From the NCBI GenBank assembly GCA_048595745.1, contig CP184361.1: a stretch of DNA of 64,000 nt; one strand, 5' to 3'. Each line of letters begins with the position of its first letter. The first letter of the stretch is position 1. The DNA is from Aquipseudomonas alcaligenes_A (GTDB taxonomy: Bacteria; Pseudomonadota; Gammaproteobacteria; Pseudomonadales; Pseudomonadaceae). A program made the position numbers and the translations under genes. A model generated the notes under the pieces. That model searched no databases. It worked only from the letters and a program-made list of their open reading frames with translations, and was not told the origin of the DNA. This document shows positions 53,504 through 62,143 of this stretch, piece after piece.

Positions 53504-55156
53504 GTGAGCGAGTTGATTCGCGTACCCGACCTCGGCGGTGAAGGCGAGGTCATTGAACTGCTGGTCAAGGTCGGCGACCGCGTCGAGGCCGAGCAGAGCG
53601 TCCTGACCCTGGAGTCCGACAAGGCCTCCATGGAAGTCCCCGTGCCCAAGGCCGGGGTGATCAAGGAACTGAAGGTCAAGCTGGGCGACCGCCTCAAGGA
53701 AGGCGACGAACTGCTGGTGCTGGAAGTCGAGGGCGCGGCCCCGGCCGCCGAGCCCATCGCGGCTGCCGTCGCCGCCGAGGCGCCCAAGGCTGCCGAAGCG
53801 CCGCCCGCTGTAGCGCCGGCAGCGGCCCCCGCCGCCGTCAGCGTGCAGGACGTGCACGTGCCGGACATCGGCACCAGTGGCAAGGTCAAGGTCATCGAAG
53901 TGCTGGTCAAGGCCGGCGACAGCATCGAAGCCGACCAGTCGCTGATCACCCTGGAGTCGGACAAGGCCAGCATGGAAATCCCCGCGCCGGCCGCCGGCGT
54001 GGTGGAGGAAGTCGTGGTCAAGCTGGACGCCGAGGTCGGCACCGGCGACCTGATCCTCAAGCTGCGCGTGGCAGGCGGCGCCAACGAGGCTGCTGCAGCC
54101 CCCGCGGCCGCCCCGGCACCTGCAAGCGAGCCGGTGCATCGCACCCCGCCGGGCGCCAAGCCCGAGGTGGCCGCCGAGGTTGGCGCCATCGCCGCCCTGG
54201 CCGCCGCCGCGGCCGCCGTGACGCCGCCCGTGCGTGACGGCAGCAAGGTGCACGCCGGCCCGGCGGTGCGCATGACAGCGCGCGAGTTCGGCGTCGACCT
54301 GGCCGCCGTGCCGGGCACCGGTCCGAAAGGCCGCATTCTCAAGGAAGACGTGCAGAACTACGTCAAGGCCGTGCTGCAGAAGGCCAAGGATGCCCCGGCC
54401 GCTGGTGCCTCCGGCGGTTCCGGCATCCCGCCGATCCCGGAAGTGGACTTCAGCAAGTTTGGCCCGGTGGAAGAAGTGCCGATGACCCGCCTGATGCAGG
54501 TCGGCGCCGCCAACCTGCACCGTAGCTGGCTCAACGTGCCACACGTGACCCAGTTCGACAGCGCCGACATCACCGAGCTGGAAGCCTTCCGCGTGGCGCA
54601 GAAGGCGGTGGCCGAGAAGGCCGGGGTCAAACTCACCGTGCTGCCGCTGCTGCTCAAGGCCTGCGCCCATCTGCTCAGGGAGCTGCCGGACTTCAACAGC
54701 TCGCTGGCGCCGTCCGGCAAGGCACTGATCCGCAAGAAGTACGTGCACATCGGCTTCGCTGTGGACACCCCAGACGGTCTGCTGGTCCCGGTGATCCGCG
54801 ACGTCGACCAGAAGAGCCTGCTGCAGCTGGCCGCCGAGGCCGCCGAGCTGGCGGAGAAGGCGCGCACCAAGAAGCTGTCGCCGGACGCCATGCAGGGCGC
54901 CTGCTTCACCATCTCCAGCCTCGGCCACATTGGCGGCACCGGCTTCACGCCGATCGTCAACGCGCCGGAAGTGGCGATCCTCGGGGTGAGCAAGGCGACC
55001 ATGCAGCCGGTGTGGGACGGCCAGGCTTTCCAGCCGCGCCTGATGCTGCCGCTGTCGCTGTCCTATGACCACCGGGTGATCAACGGTGCCGCCGCCGCGC
55101 GCTTCACCAAGCGCCTGGGCGACGTGCTGGGCGATATCCGCACCCTGCTGCTGTAA
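53504..55156 (+). CDS. aceF: Dihydrolipoamide acetyltransferase (E2), two lipoyl domains
   Basis: 550 aa, GTG start with AGGAG upstream. Two lipoyl domains carry the lipoylated Lys in ESDKASMEVP (about residue 40) and ESDKASMEIP (about residue 153), each followed by an Ala/Pro-rich swinging linker. A peripheral subunit-binding domain has AVRMTAREFGVDLAAVPGTG. The catalytic domain ends with SYDHRVINGAAAARF, containing the active His and Asp-type residues. Forms the core of the PDH complex. Followed by a clear terminator. Confidence 0.96.
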   Translation: MSELIRVPDLGGEGEVIELLVKVGDRVEAEQSVLTLESDKASMEVPVPKAGVIKELKVKLGDRLKEGDELLVLEVEGAAPAAEPIAAAVAAEAPKAAEAPPAVAPAAAPAAVSVQDVHVPDIGTSGKVKVIEVLVKAGDSIEADQSLITLESDKASMEIPAPAAGVVEEVVVKLDAEVGTGDLILKLRVAGGANEAAAAPAAAPAPASEPVHRTPPGAKPEVAAEVGAIAALAAAAAAVTPPVRDGSKVHAGPAVRMTAREFGVDLAAVPGTGPKGRILKEDVQNYVKAVLQKAKDAPAAGASGGSGIPPIPEVDFSKFGPVEEVPMTRLMQVGAANLHRSWLNVPHVTQFDSADITELEAFRVAQKAVAEKAGVKLTVLPLLLKACAHLLRELPDFNSSLAPSGKALIRKKYVHIGFAVDTPDGLLVPVIRDVDQKSLLQLAAEAAELAEKARTKKLSPDAMQGACFTISSLGHIGGTGFTPIVNAPEVAILGVSKATMQPVWDGQAFQPRLMLPLSLSYDHRVINGAAAARFTKRLGDVLGDIRTLLL

Positions 55157-55200
55157 CGAACCAAGCTGTGCTTTGGAGGCATCGACGCCTCTCCCCCTCG

Positions 55201-55226
55201 GCCCCGCCATCTGGCGGGGCTTTTTT
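55201..55226 (+). terminator. aceEF terminator
   Basis: GCCCCGCC (55201-55208) pairs with GGCGGGGC (55213-55220) around a 4-nt loop, followed by six T. An extra AAAAGCCCCGCC copy of one arm (55237-55248) could form an alternative terminator for leftward transcription. Confidence 0.9.
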
Positions 55227-55287
55227 ATCGGCAAAGAAAAGCCCCGCCGTGGCAGTAATGCTGTTCACATAGAGAGTGCTCGATTAG

Positions 55288-55392
55288 CTCCCCTCTCCCA
55301 TTCATGGGAGAGGGGCTGGGGGAGAGGGCCGAAAGCACTGCGAAGCGGCTGCCTCCCCCTCTCCCTAACCCTCTCCCCGCTGGGGAGAGGGG
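55288..55392. repeat. Pair of inverted REP-like hairpins
   Basis: Hairpin 1 (CCCCTCTCCCA/TGGGAGAGGGG, 55290-55315) is followed by a GGGGGAGAGGG tail. Hairpin 2 (CCCTCTCCCC/GGGGAGAGGG, 55369-55391) is the same motif in inverse orientation with its own CCCTCTCCC flank. The pair resembles a REPIN/BIME doublet. A third single copy lies near 58.8 kb. The surrounding 55227-55467 stretch has no gene. Confidence 0.75.
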
Positions 55393-55467
55393 ACTGGATC
55401 GTGCAGGTCACTGCTGATGTGAAGAGTAATACCGCCGAAGCGGGGCTCTGCCATGCCGACCCGCCGC

Positions 55468-55998
55468 TCAGTTTCGCTGCAGATTGCGGATCAGGAAGCT
55501 GATCGCCTTGGCCAGGTCGGCCGCGCCCTGATGGTCGCGCAGCACCGTGATCCAGGGGCTGCCGTCGGCCGGATTGTTGAGTACGCAGGAGATGCCACTG
55601 GTCGGGCAGTCGTAGTGGATGTAAGGGTCGAGACCGAACACCGACAGGCGCTGGTTGCTCACCGCCAGGCTATTGGTCTGTTCGGCGCGGGTCTCCTGGC
55701 GCACCAGCAGCTCACCGGGGCCCGAGACGCTCAGCTGGTAGCGCAGGTCGCTGCGCTGTGCCGGGGCCTTGCCCAGCTGGTAGCCGGCACGCAGTGCATA
55801 GGTGTCGAGCAGCGCATTGCTGTGCGCCAGCAGCGCCTTGCGCTCGTCCTTGGTCAGATACAGGCGTTTGAGCTCGGCCAGGTAGCGCGCCTGCTCCTCA
55901 CCGCTCAGCTGGGCCTCGCTGGCCTGCGCCGGGGCTCCGGCGCCCAGGCTCAGCATCAGCAACAACCCGCTCAGTCTTCTTGTCAGTCCCTGCCGCAT
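55468..55998 (-). CDS. Secreted/periplasmic protein of unknown function
   Basis: 176 aa from MRQGLTRRLSGLLLMLSLGA, a basic-then-hydrophobic signal peptide with cleavage expected after AQA. The mature part begins with a helical segment (EEQARYLAELKRLYLTKDERKALL) and ends in a region with two Cys (DCPTSGISC) that could form a disulfide, followed by LRDHQGAADLAKAISFLIRN. I do not recognise the family. Divergent from dipA with an 81-bp gap, and absent at this spot in P. aeruginosa as far as I recall. Confidence 0.7.
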   Translation of the reverse strand: MRQGLTRRLSGLLLMLSLGAGAPAQASEAQLSGEEQARYLAELKRLYLTKDERKALLAHSNALLDTYALRAGYQLGKAPAQRSDLRYQLSVSGPGELLVRQETRAEQTNSLAVSNQRLSVFGLDPYIHYDCPTSGISCVLNNPADGSPWITVLRDHQGAADLAKAISFLIRNLQRN

Positions 55999-56079
55999 GA
56001 TGCACCCTTGATTGACGTTGGTAGATGTAGCAGCCCTTAGCCTGCCCTCAGCGGCAGCATACTGGAAGCCCGTGGTTCG

Positions 56080-58773
56080 ATGAAAAGCCATCCCGATGCC
56101 GCCAGCCGTTCGGCGGCCGAGGTTGTGACGCAGTTGCCTGTACCGTCACGCCTGGGCATGTTGCGCTTCGAACGCCTCAACGAGCCCAGCTGGAGTCTGC
56201 TGTTCCTCGACCCGACCTGCGAGCGCCAGCTCGGCGTCAGCGCGGGCGAACTCTGCGCCCTGCTCGATTGCCCCTATGCCAGCCTGATGGAGCCCGAAGC
56301 ACGCTATCAGCTGCACGACGACATCCAGCGCCAGCTGGCCAGCACCCAGCACTACTCGGTGCGTTACCGCCTGCACACGCCCAACGGCGCCCTGCACCTG
56401 CTGGAGATCGGCGAAAGCTTCCAGCAGCGCGGGCGCTTTTTGCTGCGCGGCTATCTGCTGGTCACGGCCGAGGCCGGCGAAACCCTGGCCGATCAGCGCC
56501 TGCTGGAGCTGGAAGAACAGAACAGCAAACTGCAGACCTCGCTGGAGCTGTACCAGCACGCCCAGGAAGAACATCTGCAGCACCTGATCCGCTCGCGCGC
56601 CCAGCAGAGTCTGATCGTACGCCTGGCGCGGCATCGCTACAGCGCGCTGGACCCGCTCAAGGAAGCCGCCGAGCTGATTACCCAGGCGGCCTGCGAAACC
56701 TACGACGTGGCCCGCGCCAGCATCTGGCACCTGATCGGCGATCATCTGGAACCGGTGGCCATGTACCGCCGCGACATAGACCGCCACGAGCTGCCGGCGC
56801 CCATGGATGCCAGTCGGTTCCCGCGCTACCTGGAAGCGCTGCACAGCGGTCGCGCCATTGACGCGCACAACGCCCAGCGCGACCCGCGTACCAGCGAACT
56901 GGCGCGCAGCTACCTCAAGCCGCTGGGCATCAGCGCACTGCTCGATGCCAGCATCCGCCTCGGCGGTGAAGTGGTCGCGGTGCTGTGCCTGGAGCACATC
57001 GGCCCGGCGCGCACCTGGCAGGCCGACGAGATCGCCTTCGCCGGCGAACTGGCCGACCAGTTCGCCCAGGTCATGAGCAACCAGCAAAGGCGCGACGCCA
57101 CCAGCGCATTGTTCCTGTTCCAGCGCGCCGTGGAGCAGAGCGCCAGCGCCTTCCTGCTGTTCGACCGCGACGGCCTGGTGCAGTACGTCAACCCGAGCTT
57201 CACCGCCATCACCCAGTACGGCGCCGAGGAAGTGCAGGGCCGGCGCATCTCGCAGCTACCGGCACTGGAGAACCTCGGTGACCTGCTGTTCGACGCCCAG
57301 AGCGGCCTGAGCGAACGCAACAGCTGGCAGGGCGAGTTCCGCAGCCGGCGCAAGAATCTGGAACCGTACTGGGGCCAGTTGTCGATCTCCAAGGTGTACA
57401 ACGACGATGGCGAGCTGACTCACTACATCGGCATCTACGAAGACATCACCCAGAGCAAACTGGCCCAACAACGCATCGAGCGCCTGGCCTACAGCGACAA
57501 CCTCACCGGCCTGGGCAACCGCCCCTACTTCATCCGCTGCCTGGAAGAGCGCTTCGCCCGCCGCGATGGCCGGGCCTTCAGTCTGCTGCTGGTGGATATC
57601 GACAACTTCAAACGAATCAACGACAGCCTCGGTCATCAGACCGGTGACAAGCTGCTGGCCAATCTGGCGCGGCGCCTGCGCAACAGCCTGGGACAGAACA
57701 CCAGCCTGGCGCGCTTTGCCAGTAACGAGTTCGCCGTACTGCTGGACGGAGCCGAAGAGCAGGCCGGCCTGAAGCTGGCCCAGGAGCTGCTGTCGACCCT
57801 GGACAAGCCGCTGTTCGTCGACAACCAGCTGATCAGCGTCACCGGCTCGGTCGGCCTGGCCTGTGCGCCGTGCCATGGCGATGACCCGCACGTGCTGATG
57901 AAGCACGCGGGGCTGGCTCTGCACAAGGCCAAGGCCAACGGCAAGCATCAGGTCCAGCTGTTCACCGAGGCCCTCAACGAAGAGGCCAACTACAAGCTGT
58001 TCGTCGAGAACAACCTGCGCCGCGCCCTGACCCAGAACGAGTTGGAGGTCTACTACCAGCCCAAGCTGTGTCTGAAGAGCGGCCAGCTGGTGGGACTGGA
58101 GGCGCTGCTGCGCTGGCACCACCCGGAAAAGGGCATGATTAGCCCGGAGCAGTTCATCAGCGTGGCCGAGGAAACCGGCCTGATCATCCCCATCGGCAAA
58201 TGGGTAGTACGCCAGGCCTGTCGCGCCAGCCTGGAACTGGCCGCCCTCGGCATGGGCCAGATCCAGGTGGCGATCAACCTGTCAGCCAAGCAATTCACCG
58301 ACCCCGATCTGGTCGGCTCGATCGCCACCATCCTCGCCGAGGAACAGCTGCCCGCCCACCTGCTGGAGGTAGAGCTGACCGAAAGCCTGCTGCTGGAGGG
58401 CAACGCCGATACCCGTCAGCAGGTGGCGCGCCTCAAGGCTCTCGGCCTGACCCTGGCGATGGACGACTTCGGCACCGGCTACTCCTCGCTGAGCTACCTG
58501 AAGAAGTTCCCGATCGACGTGATCAAGATCGACCGCAGCTTCATCAAGGACATCCCCGAGAACGAGGACGACATGGAGATCACCTCGGCGGTGATCGCCA
58601 TGGCCCACAATCTCAAGCTCAAGGTGGTCGCCGAAGGCATCGAGACCGCCGCCCAGCTCGGTTTCCTCCGTCGCCAGCAATGCGATGTCGGCCAGGGCTA
58701 CCTGTTCGACCGGCCGATCCCCGGCCGCGACCTGGTGGGCAGCCTGCGCCGCTATCCCTGCCGCGGCGCCTGA
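56080..58773 (+). CDS. dipA: c-di-GMP phosphodiesterase DipA
   Basis: 897 aa multi-domain protein: N-terminal PAS-like region, GAF (about 185-335), PAS (about 345-465), degenerate GGDEF with ASNEF near residue 547, and an EAL domain with intact LEALLRWHHP near residue 673 and MDDFGTGYSSLSYLK. The ASNEF replacement, length and position before msrA match P. aeruginosa DipA (PA5017), which lowers c-di-GMP during biofilm dispersion. Predicted active phosphodiesterase without cyclase activity. No membrane segment is evident. Confidence 0.92.
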   Translation: MKSHPDAASRSAAEVVTQLPVPSRLGMLRFERLNEPSWSLLFLDPTCERQLGVSAGELCALLDCPYASLMEPEARYQLHDDIQRQLASTQHYSVRYRLHTPNGALHLLEIGESFQQRGRFLLRGYLLVTAEAGETLADQRLLELEEQNSKLQTSLELYQHAQEEHLQHLIRSRAQQSLIVRLARHRYSALDPLKEAAELITQAACETYDVARASIWHLIGDHLEPVAMYRRDIDRHELPAPMDASRFPRYLEALHSGRAIDAHNAQRDPRTSELARSYLKPLGISALLDASIRLGGEVVAVLCLEHIGPARTWQADEIAFAGELADQFAQVMSNQQRRDATSALFLFQRAVEQSASAFLLFDRDGLVQYVNPSFTAITQYGAEEVQGRRISQLPALENLGDLLFDAQSGLSERNSWQGEFRSRRKNLEPYWGQLSISKVYNDDGELTHYIGIYEDITQSKLAQQRIERLAYSDNLTGLGNRPYFIRCLEERFARRDGRAFSLLLVDIDNFKRINDSLGHQTGDKLLANLARRLRNSLGQNTSLARFASNEFAVLLDGAEEQAGLKLAQELLSTLDKPLFVDNQLISVTGSVGLACAPCHGDDPHVLMKHAGLALHKAKANGKHQVQLFTEALNEEANYKLFVENNLRRALTQNELEVYYQPKLCLKSGQLVGLEALLRWHHPEKGMISPEQFISVAEETGLIIPIGKWVVRQACRASLELAALGMGQIQVAINLSAKQFTDPDLVGSIATILAEEQLPAHLLEVELTESLLLEGNADTRQQVARLKALGLTLAMDDFGTGYSSLSYLKKFPIDVIKIDRSFIKDIPENEDDMEITSAVIAMAHNLKLKVVAEGIETAAQLGFLRRQQCDVGQGYLFDRPIPGRDLVGSLRRYPCRGA

Positions 58774-58778
58774 CCCTT

Positions 58779-58816
58779 CCCTCTCCCAGCGGGAGAGGGG
58801 CCGGGGGTGAGGGCGC
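58779..58816 (+). repeat. REP-like hairpin after dipA
   Basis: CCCTCTCCC/GGGAGAGGG (58779-58787 with 58791-58799), followed by a GGGGTGAGGG tail, is the same sequence family as the doublet at 55.3 kb. No T run, so not a typical terminator. Confidence 0.7.
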
Positions 58817-58904
58817 TGTAATAGGCTCTCAGTTTCGGCGTCTACCGATAACCCCAAAGGGGTAAGCTATCTCCCACCCCCACCGCCACCACGAGGAACA
58901 GATC

Positions 58905-59552
58905 ATGGTCCTGCGCTCGCAAATCCTCGCCCACAAGCTCGAACTGCCCAGCGCCGAGCAGGCCCTGCCGGGCCGCGCCGCGCGCATGGCGGTGCCTGCC
59001 GCCCATTATGTCAACGGCAACCCGCTGCAGGGCCCCTTCCCCGCCGGCCTGCAGCAGGCCGTGTTCGCCCTCGGCTGCTTCTGGGGTGCCGAGCGGCGCT
59101 TCTGGCAGCAGCCGGGCGTGTGGAGCACCGCCGTCGGCTATGCCGGCGGCCATACACCCAACCCCACCTATGAGGAAGTCTGCTCCGGCCTGACTGGCCA
59201 TACCGAGGTGGTGCTGGTGGTGTTCGACCCGCAGCAAACCTCCTACGAGCAACTGCTGAAAGTCTTCTGGGAAGCGCACAACCCGACCCAGGGCATGCGC
59301 CAGGGTAACGATATCGGCACCCAGTACCGCTCGGCCATCTACTGCATGGATGACGCTCAGCTGCAGGCCGCCCAGGCCAGCCAGGCACAGTTCCAGCTGG
59401 AACTGGAGAAGGCCGGTTTCGGCGCCATCACCACCGAGATCGCCGCGGCCCCGCCTTTCTACTACGCTGAGGCTTATCACCAGCAGTACCTGGCGAAGAA
59501 TCCCGGCGGTTATTGCGGCCTCGGCGGCACCGGGGTGTGCCTGCCAGGCTGA
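58905..59552 (+). CDS. msrA: Peptide methionine sulfoxide reductase MsrA
   Basis: 215 aa. Reduces methionine-S-sulfoxide in proteins and free Met. The catalytic motif GCFWGAERRFW is present, with FYYAEAYHQQYLAKNP and C-terminal recycling Cys residues (GGYCGLGGTGVC). The ~45-residue N-terminal extension before the core is as in E. coli-type MsrA. Follows dipA as in P. aeruginosa, but with a REP element in the gap. Confidence 0.96.
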   Translation: MVLRSQILAHKLELPSAEQALPGRAARMAVPAAHYVNGNPLQGPFPAGLQQAVFALGCFWGAERRFWQQPGVWSTAVGYAGGHTPNPTYEEVCSGLTGHTEVVLVVFDPQQTSYEQLLKVFWEAHNPTQGMRQGNDIGTQYRSAIYCMDDAQLQAAQASQAQFQLELEKAGFGAITTEIAAAPPFYYAEAYHQQYLAKNPGGYCGLGGTGVCLPG

Positions 59553-59573
59553 AGAAACTCAAGGAGCCCGGTC

Positions 59574-59765
59574 ATGGAACTCAGCCCCCGGCAGATCTCC
59601 AGCCAGGCCGCTGCCCAGGCGTCGGCTCTGGCCTCACTGATGCTGCTGCGCAAGACCCTGGAGTTGCAGGCTGCCAGCACAGCCAACCTGATGCAGGCCG
59701 TGGCCCCCAGCGCACCCTCGAGCAATCCGGCAAACCTGGGCAACCGCATCGACGTGATGGTCTGA
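59574..59765 (+). CDS. YjfB-like putative motility peptide
   Basis: 63 aa, preceded by AGGAG seven bases before the ATG and only 21 bp after msrA. The pattern of an amphipathic helix (QAAAQASALASLMLLRKTLELQAAST) and a C-terminal NRIDVMV resembles the small YjfB family, described as putative motility proteins. It may be cotranscribed with msrA. Function unproven. Confidence 0.65.
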   Translation: MELSPRQISSQAAAQASALASLMLLRKTLELQAASTANLMQAVAPSAPSSNPANLGNRIDVMV

Positions 59766-59775
59766 GGCCAACCCT

Positions 59776-61422
59776 CTAGCCGGCGACCTCCACCGCACCC
59801 CCTGCCTGCGCGACAGGCTTCCAGTCCTTGAGCAACTTGCCCACCTTGTAGCCCCGCCAACCCAGCATGCGCGTGGCCGTCAGCACGCCGGCCATCAGCG
59901 CGCCGCCGACGCCGGCGGTGACGGTGTCGGCACCGGTCAGGTAGAGGCCCTTGATCGGCGTCTGGCTGTGGATCCAGTGCTGGTCGAAGCGCTGTACCGT
60001 GTGGTCGATGCCGTAGATCTCGCCCTGCTCGTTCCACTGGAACCACTCGGTGGACAGCGGCGTGGCCAGCTCGCAGAAATCCAGCGCGCCGCGCAGCTGC
60101 GGCTGATGGCGGTAGAGGGTCTCCAGCAGCTGCTCGGTGAGCTGCGCCTTGAACGCCTCGTAGTCGGCGCCGCGCTTGCCCCAGGTACTGCCCTTCCAGG
60201 GCGCGAACCACTGCGGCAGCGTCGGCGCGACGATCTCCACCGTCGCCTTGTGCGGGTAGTGAGCATCCCAGCCGGGGTCCTTGGCCGAAGGGAAGCTGAT
60301 GTAGATCAGCGGCATCGCTGGATTCTGCCCGCTCTCGAAGCTGCTGACGTTGTGGTCATGGTCATGGCTCGGGTAGACCCAGTAGTTGGTCTTCGGCAGA
60401 CCCAGTTCGGCAGCGCTGCCCTTGAAACCGGCGTACAGGCACAGGGTTGCCGCCGACAGCTTCACCTGCTGCAACGGCGCCAGCAGGCCATGCACCTCGG
60501 CCACCTGCGGCTCCAGCAGGCGGGTGTAGGTCGGCACCAGGCCGGCGCAGCTGACGATCTGCGGCGCGCGGATCTCGAAGCCATCTTTGTGCAGGCGTAC
60601 GCCCACGGCGCGGCCGTTCTCCACCAGGATTTTGTCCACGCCGGCATAGGTGAAGACGTTGCCGCCCGCCGCCTCGATCAGCGGGATGATGGTCTCGGAA
60701 ATCCTGATCGCGCCGCCCACCGGGTAGTTGCCGCCGGTGATGTAGTGCTTGGCCACCATGGCATGCATGACGAAAGCCGCCTGCGCCGGCGGCAGGCCGT
60801 AGTCGCCCCACTGGGCGGTGAGCACGCCAATCAGCTCCTGATTCTGCGTCAGGCCTTCCAGCACCTCGCGGGTGCTCTTGAAGAAATAGGCCGGCAGCCA
60901 CAGGCGGCGCAGCCTCGCGTAGAGCATGCCGAGCGAACGCGGCAGGGCCTGGCCGGCGAAGAAGCGCGGCACCCGTGCACTGACCTCGCTGAGCAGCTCG
61001 ACATAGCGGTCGATGGCCCCCGCCTCGGCGGGGAAATGGCGCTTCATCTCGGCCTTGAACTCATCACGACCGGCCACGTAGTCGTAGCTCTGCTCGCCAA
61101 TCACGATGCGGTCGTAGTGTGCATCCATCGGCGCCCACTCCAGCTTGCCGTCGCTGATCACGTCGAACACCCGGCGGATCATCGACCAGGGTTTGTGCAC
61201 CTCGCCGATGTAGTGCACGCCCACATCCCACTCGTAGCCTTCGCGCTCGTAGCTGTGGGTATAGCCGCCGGCCGTGTAGTGCTGTTCCAGCACGCACACG
61301 CGCTTGCCCAGCTTGCTCAGCAGGGCGGCGGTGGTGAGGCCGCCGATGCCGGAACCGATGACGATGGCATCGTAGTGATTGGCCGCCAGGCGCGGGCGGA
61401 AGCGGGTACCGGTGCGTTTCAT
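59776..61422 (-). CDS. RetSat/phytoene desaturase-like FAD oxidoreductase
   Basis: 548 aa. N-terminal FAD motif YDAIVIGSGIGGLTTAALL with acidic strand-2 end VLEQH, the GGYTHSYEREGYEWDVGVHYIG block and the C-terminal GLYLTGADTVTAGVGGALMAG flavin-contact motif are typical of retinol saturase/carotenoid desaturase-related enzymes. Substrate unknown; no other carotenoid genes are near. Start MKRTGTRFRP has AGGA upstream. Divergent from a PadR regulator with two palindromic sites between them. Confidence 0.83.
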   Translation of the reverse strand: MKRTGTRFRPRLAANHYDAIVIGSGIGGLTTAALLSKLGKRVCVLEQHYTAGGYTHSYEREGYEWDVGVHYIGEVHKPWSMIRRVFDVISDGKLEWAPMDAHYDRIVIGEQSYDYVAGRDEFKAEMKRHFPAEAGAIDRYVELLSEVSARVPRFFAGQALPRSLGMLYARLRRLWLPAYFFKSTREVLEGLTQNQELIGVLTAQWGDYGLPPAQAAFVMHAMVAKHYITGGNYPVGGAIRISETIIPLIEAAGGNVFTYAGVDKILVENGRAVGVRLHKDGFEIRAPQIVSCAGLVPTYTRLLEPQVAEVHGLLAPLQQVKLSAATLCLYAGFKGSAAELGLPKTNYWVYPSHDHDHNVSSFESGQNPAMPLIYISFPSAKDPGWDAHYPHKATVEIVAPTLPQWFAPWKGSTWGKRGADYEAFKAQLTEQLLETLYRHQPQLRGALDFCELATPLSTEWFQWNEQGEIYGIDHTVQRFDQHWIHSQTPIKGLYLTGADTVTAGVGGALMAGVLTATRMLGWRGYKVGKLLKDWKPVAQAGGAVEVAG

Positions 61423-61445
61423 GAGGATTCCTGCGTGATTGTTTT

Positions 61446-61463
61446 TATGCAAGTTTTTGCATA
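61446..61463. promoter_or_regulatory. PadR-type operator 1
   Basis: TATGCAA-GTTT-TTGCATA is a perfect 7-4-7 palindrome just upstream of the FAD enzyme gene. It has an ATGC-N8-GCAT layout, close to the ATGT-N8-ACAT layout known for PadR regulators. Confidence 0.7.
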
Positions 61464-61482
61464 CTAGCAGCAGATCACTTCC

Positions 61483-61498
61483 ATGCAACTCTTTGCAT
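61483..61498. promoter_or_regulatory. PadR-type operator 2
   Basis: ATGCAA-CTCT-TTGCAT is a second perfect palindrome with identical half-sites, centred 36 bp from the first. A TATACT -10-like hexamer for the padR gene follows at 61505-61510, so binding would block that promoter. Confidence 0.7.
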
Positions 61499-61539
61499 AA
61501 TCCGTATACTGCGGCGCACCGCCCTCGCCGAGTTCGTCC

Positions 61540-62076
61540 ATGTCGCTCAAGCACGCCATCCTCATCCTTCTGGAAAGCGAACCGGGCAGCGGCTACGACC
61601 TGCTCAAGCGCTTCAAGGAAGGCCTCGGCTACTTCTGGAACGCCAAGCACCAGCAGGTCTACCAGGAGCTGAAGAAACTCAATGAAGCCGGCTGGCTGGA
61701 CTGCGAGGCACAGCCCCAGGAAACGCGCCCGGACAAGAAGGTCTACCGCCTCACCGCCGCCGGCCACGCCGAGCTGCTGCGCTGGCTGGGCGAGCCGGTG
61801 CAACCGAACAAGATCAACGACGCGCTGCTGGTGAAGCTGTTCGGCGGTGCGCACACCTCGACCGCCAACCTGCGCGAGGAAATGCAGCGGCATGTGGCCG
61901 TGCACCGCAAGACCCTGGACAGCCTGCAGGCCATCGAACGCGACTACCAGGCCCTGCCCGCCGACCAGCGCCGGGCCCTGCGCCTGCCCTACCTGACCCT
62001 GCGCCGCGGCATTCTCGGCGAACAGTCCTGGCTGGCCTGGGCAGCCGAAGTGGAGATGGCACTGGACGCCGACTGA
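61540..62076 (+). CDS. PadR-family transcriptional regulator
   Basis: 178 aa. The N-terminal winged helix is LKHAILILLESEPGSGYDLLKRF, followed by WNAKHQQVYQELKKLNEAGWLDCE, the usual PadR DNA-binding fold. The C-terminal part is a helical dimerisation domain (Vir_act_alpha_C type). Likely represses itself and the divergent RetSat-like gene through the twin palindromes. Ligand unknown, possibly a phenolic or lipid substrate of the enzyme. Confidence 0.9.
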   Translation: MSLKHAILILLESEPGSGYDLLKRFKEGLGYFWNAKHQQVYQELKKLNEAGWLDCEAQPQETRPDKKVYRLTAAGHAELLRWLGEPVQPNKINDALLVKLFGGAHTSTANLREEMQRHVAVHRKTLDSLQAIERDYQALPADQRRALRLPYLTLRRGILGEQSWLAWAAEVEMALDAD

Positions 62077-62143
62077 CAGGGCTGCCAGACGCATGGCGAA
62101 GCGCTAGACTGCCAGCAAAAAGCCAGTACCCCGCGAGCACGGC

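Noticed and set aside
55237..55460. Possible small RNA between aceF and the secreted-protein gene
   Set aside because: Only REP hairpins and a duplicated terminator arm are visible; no promoter or conserved RNA family is recognised.
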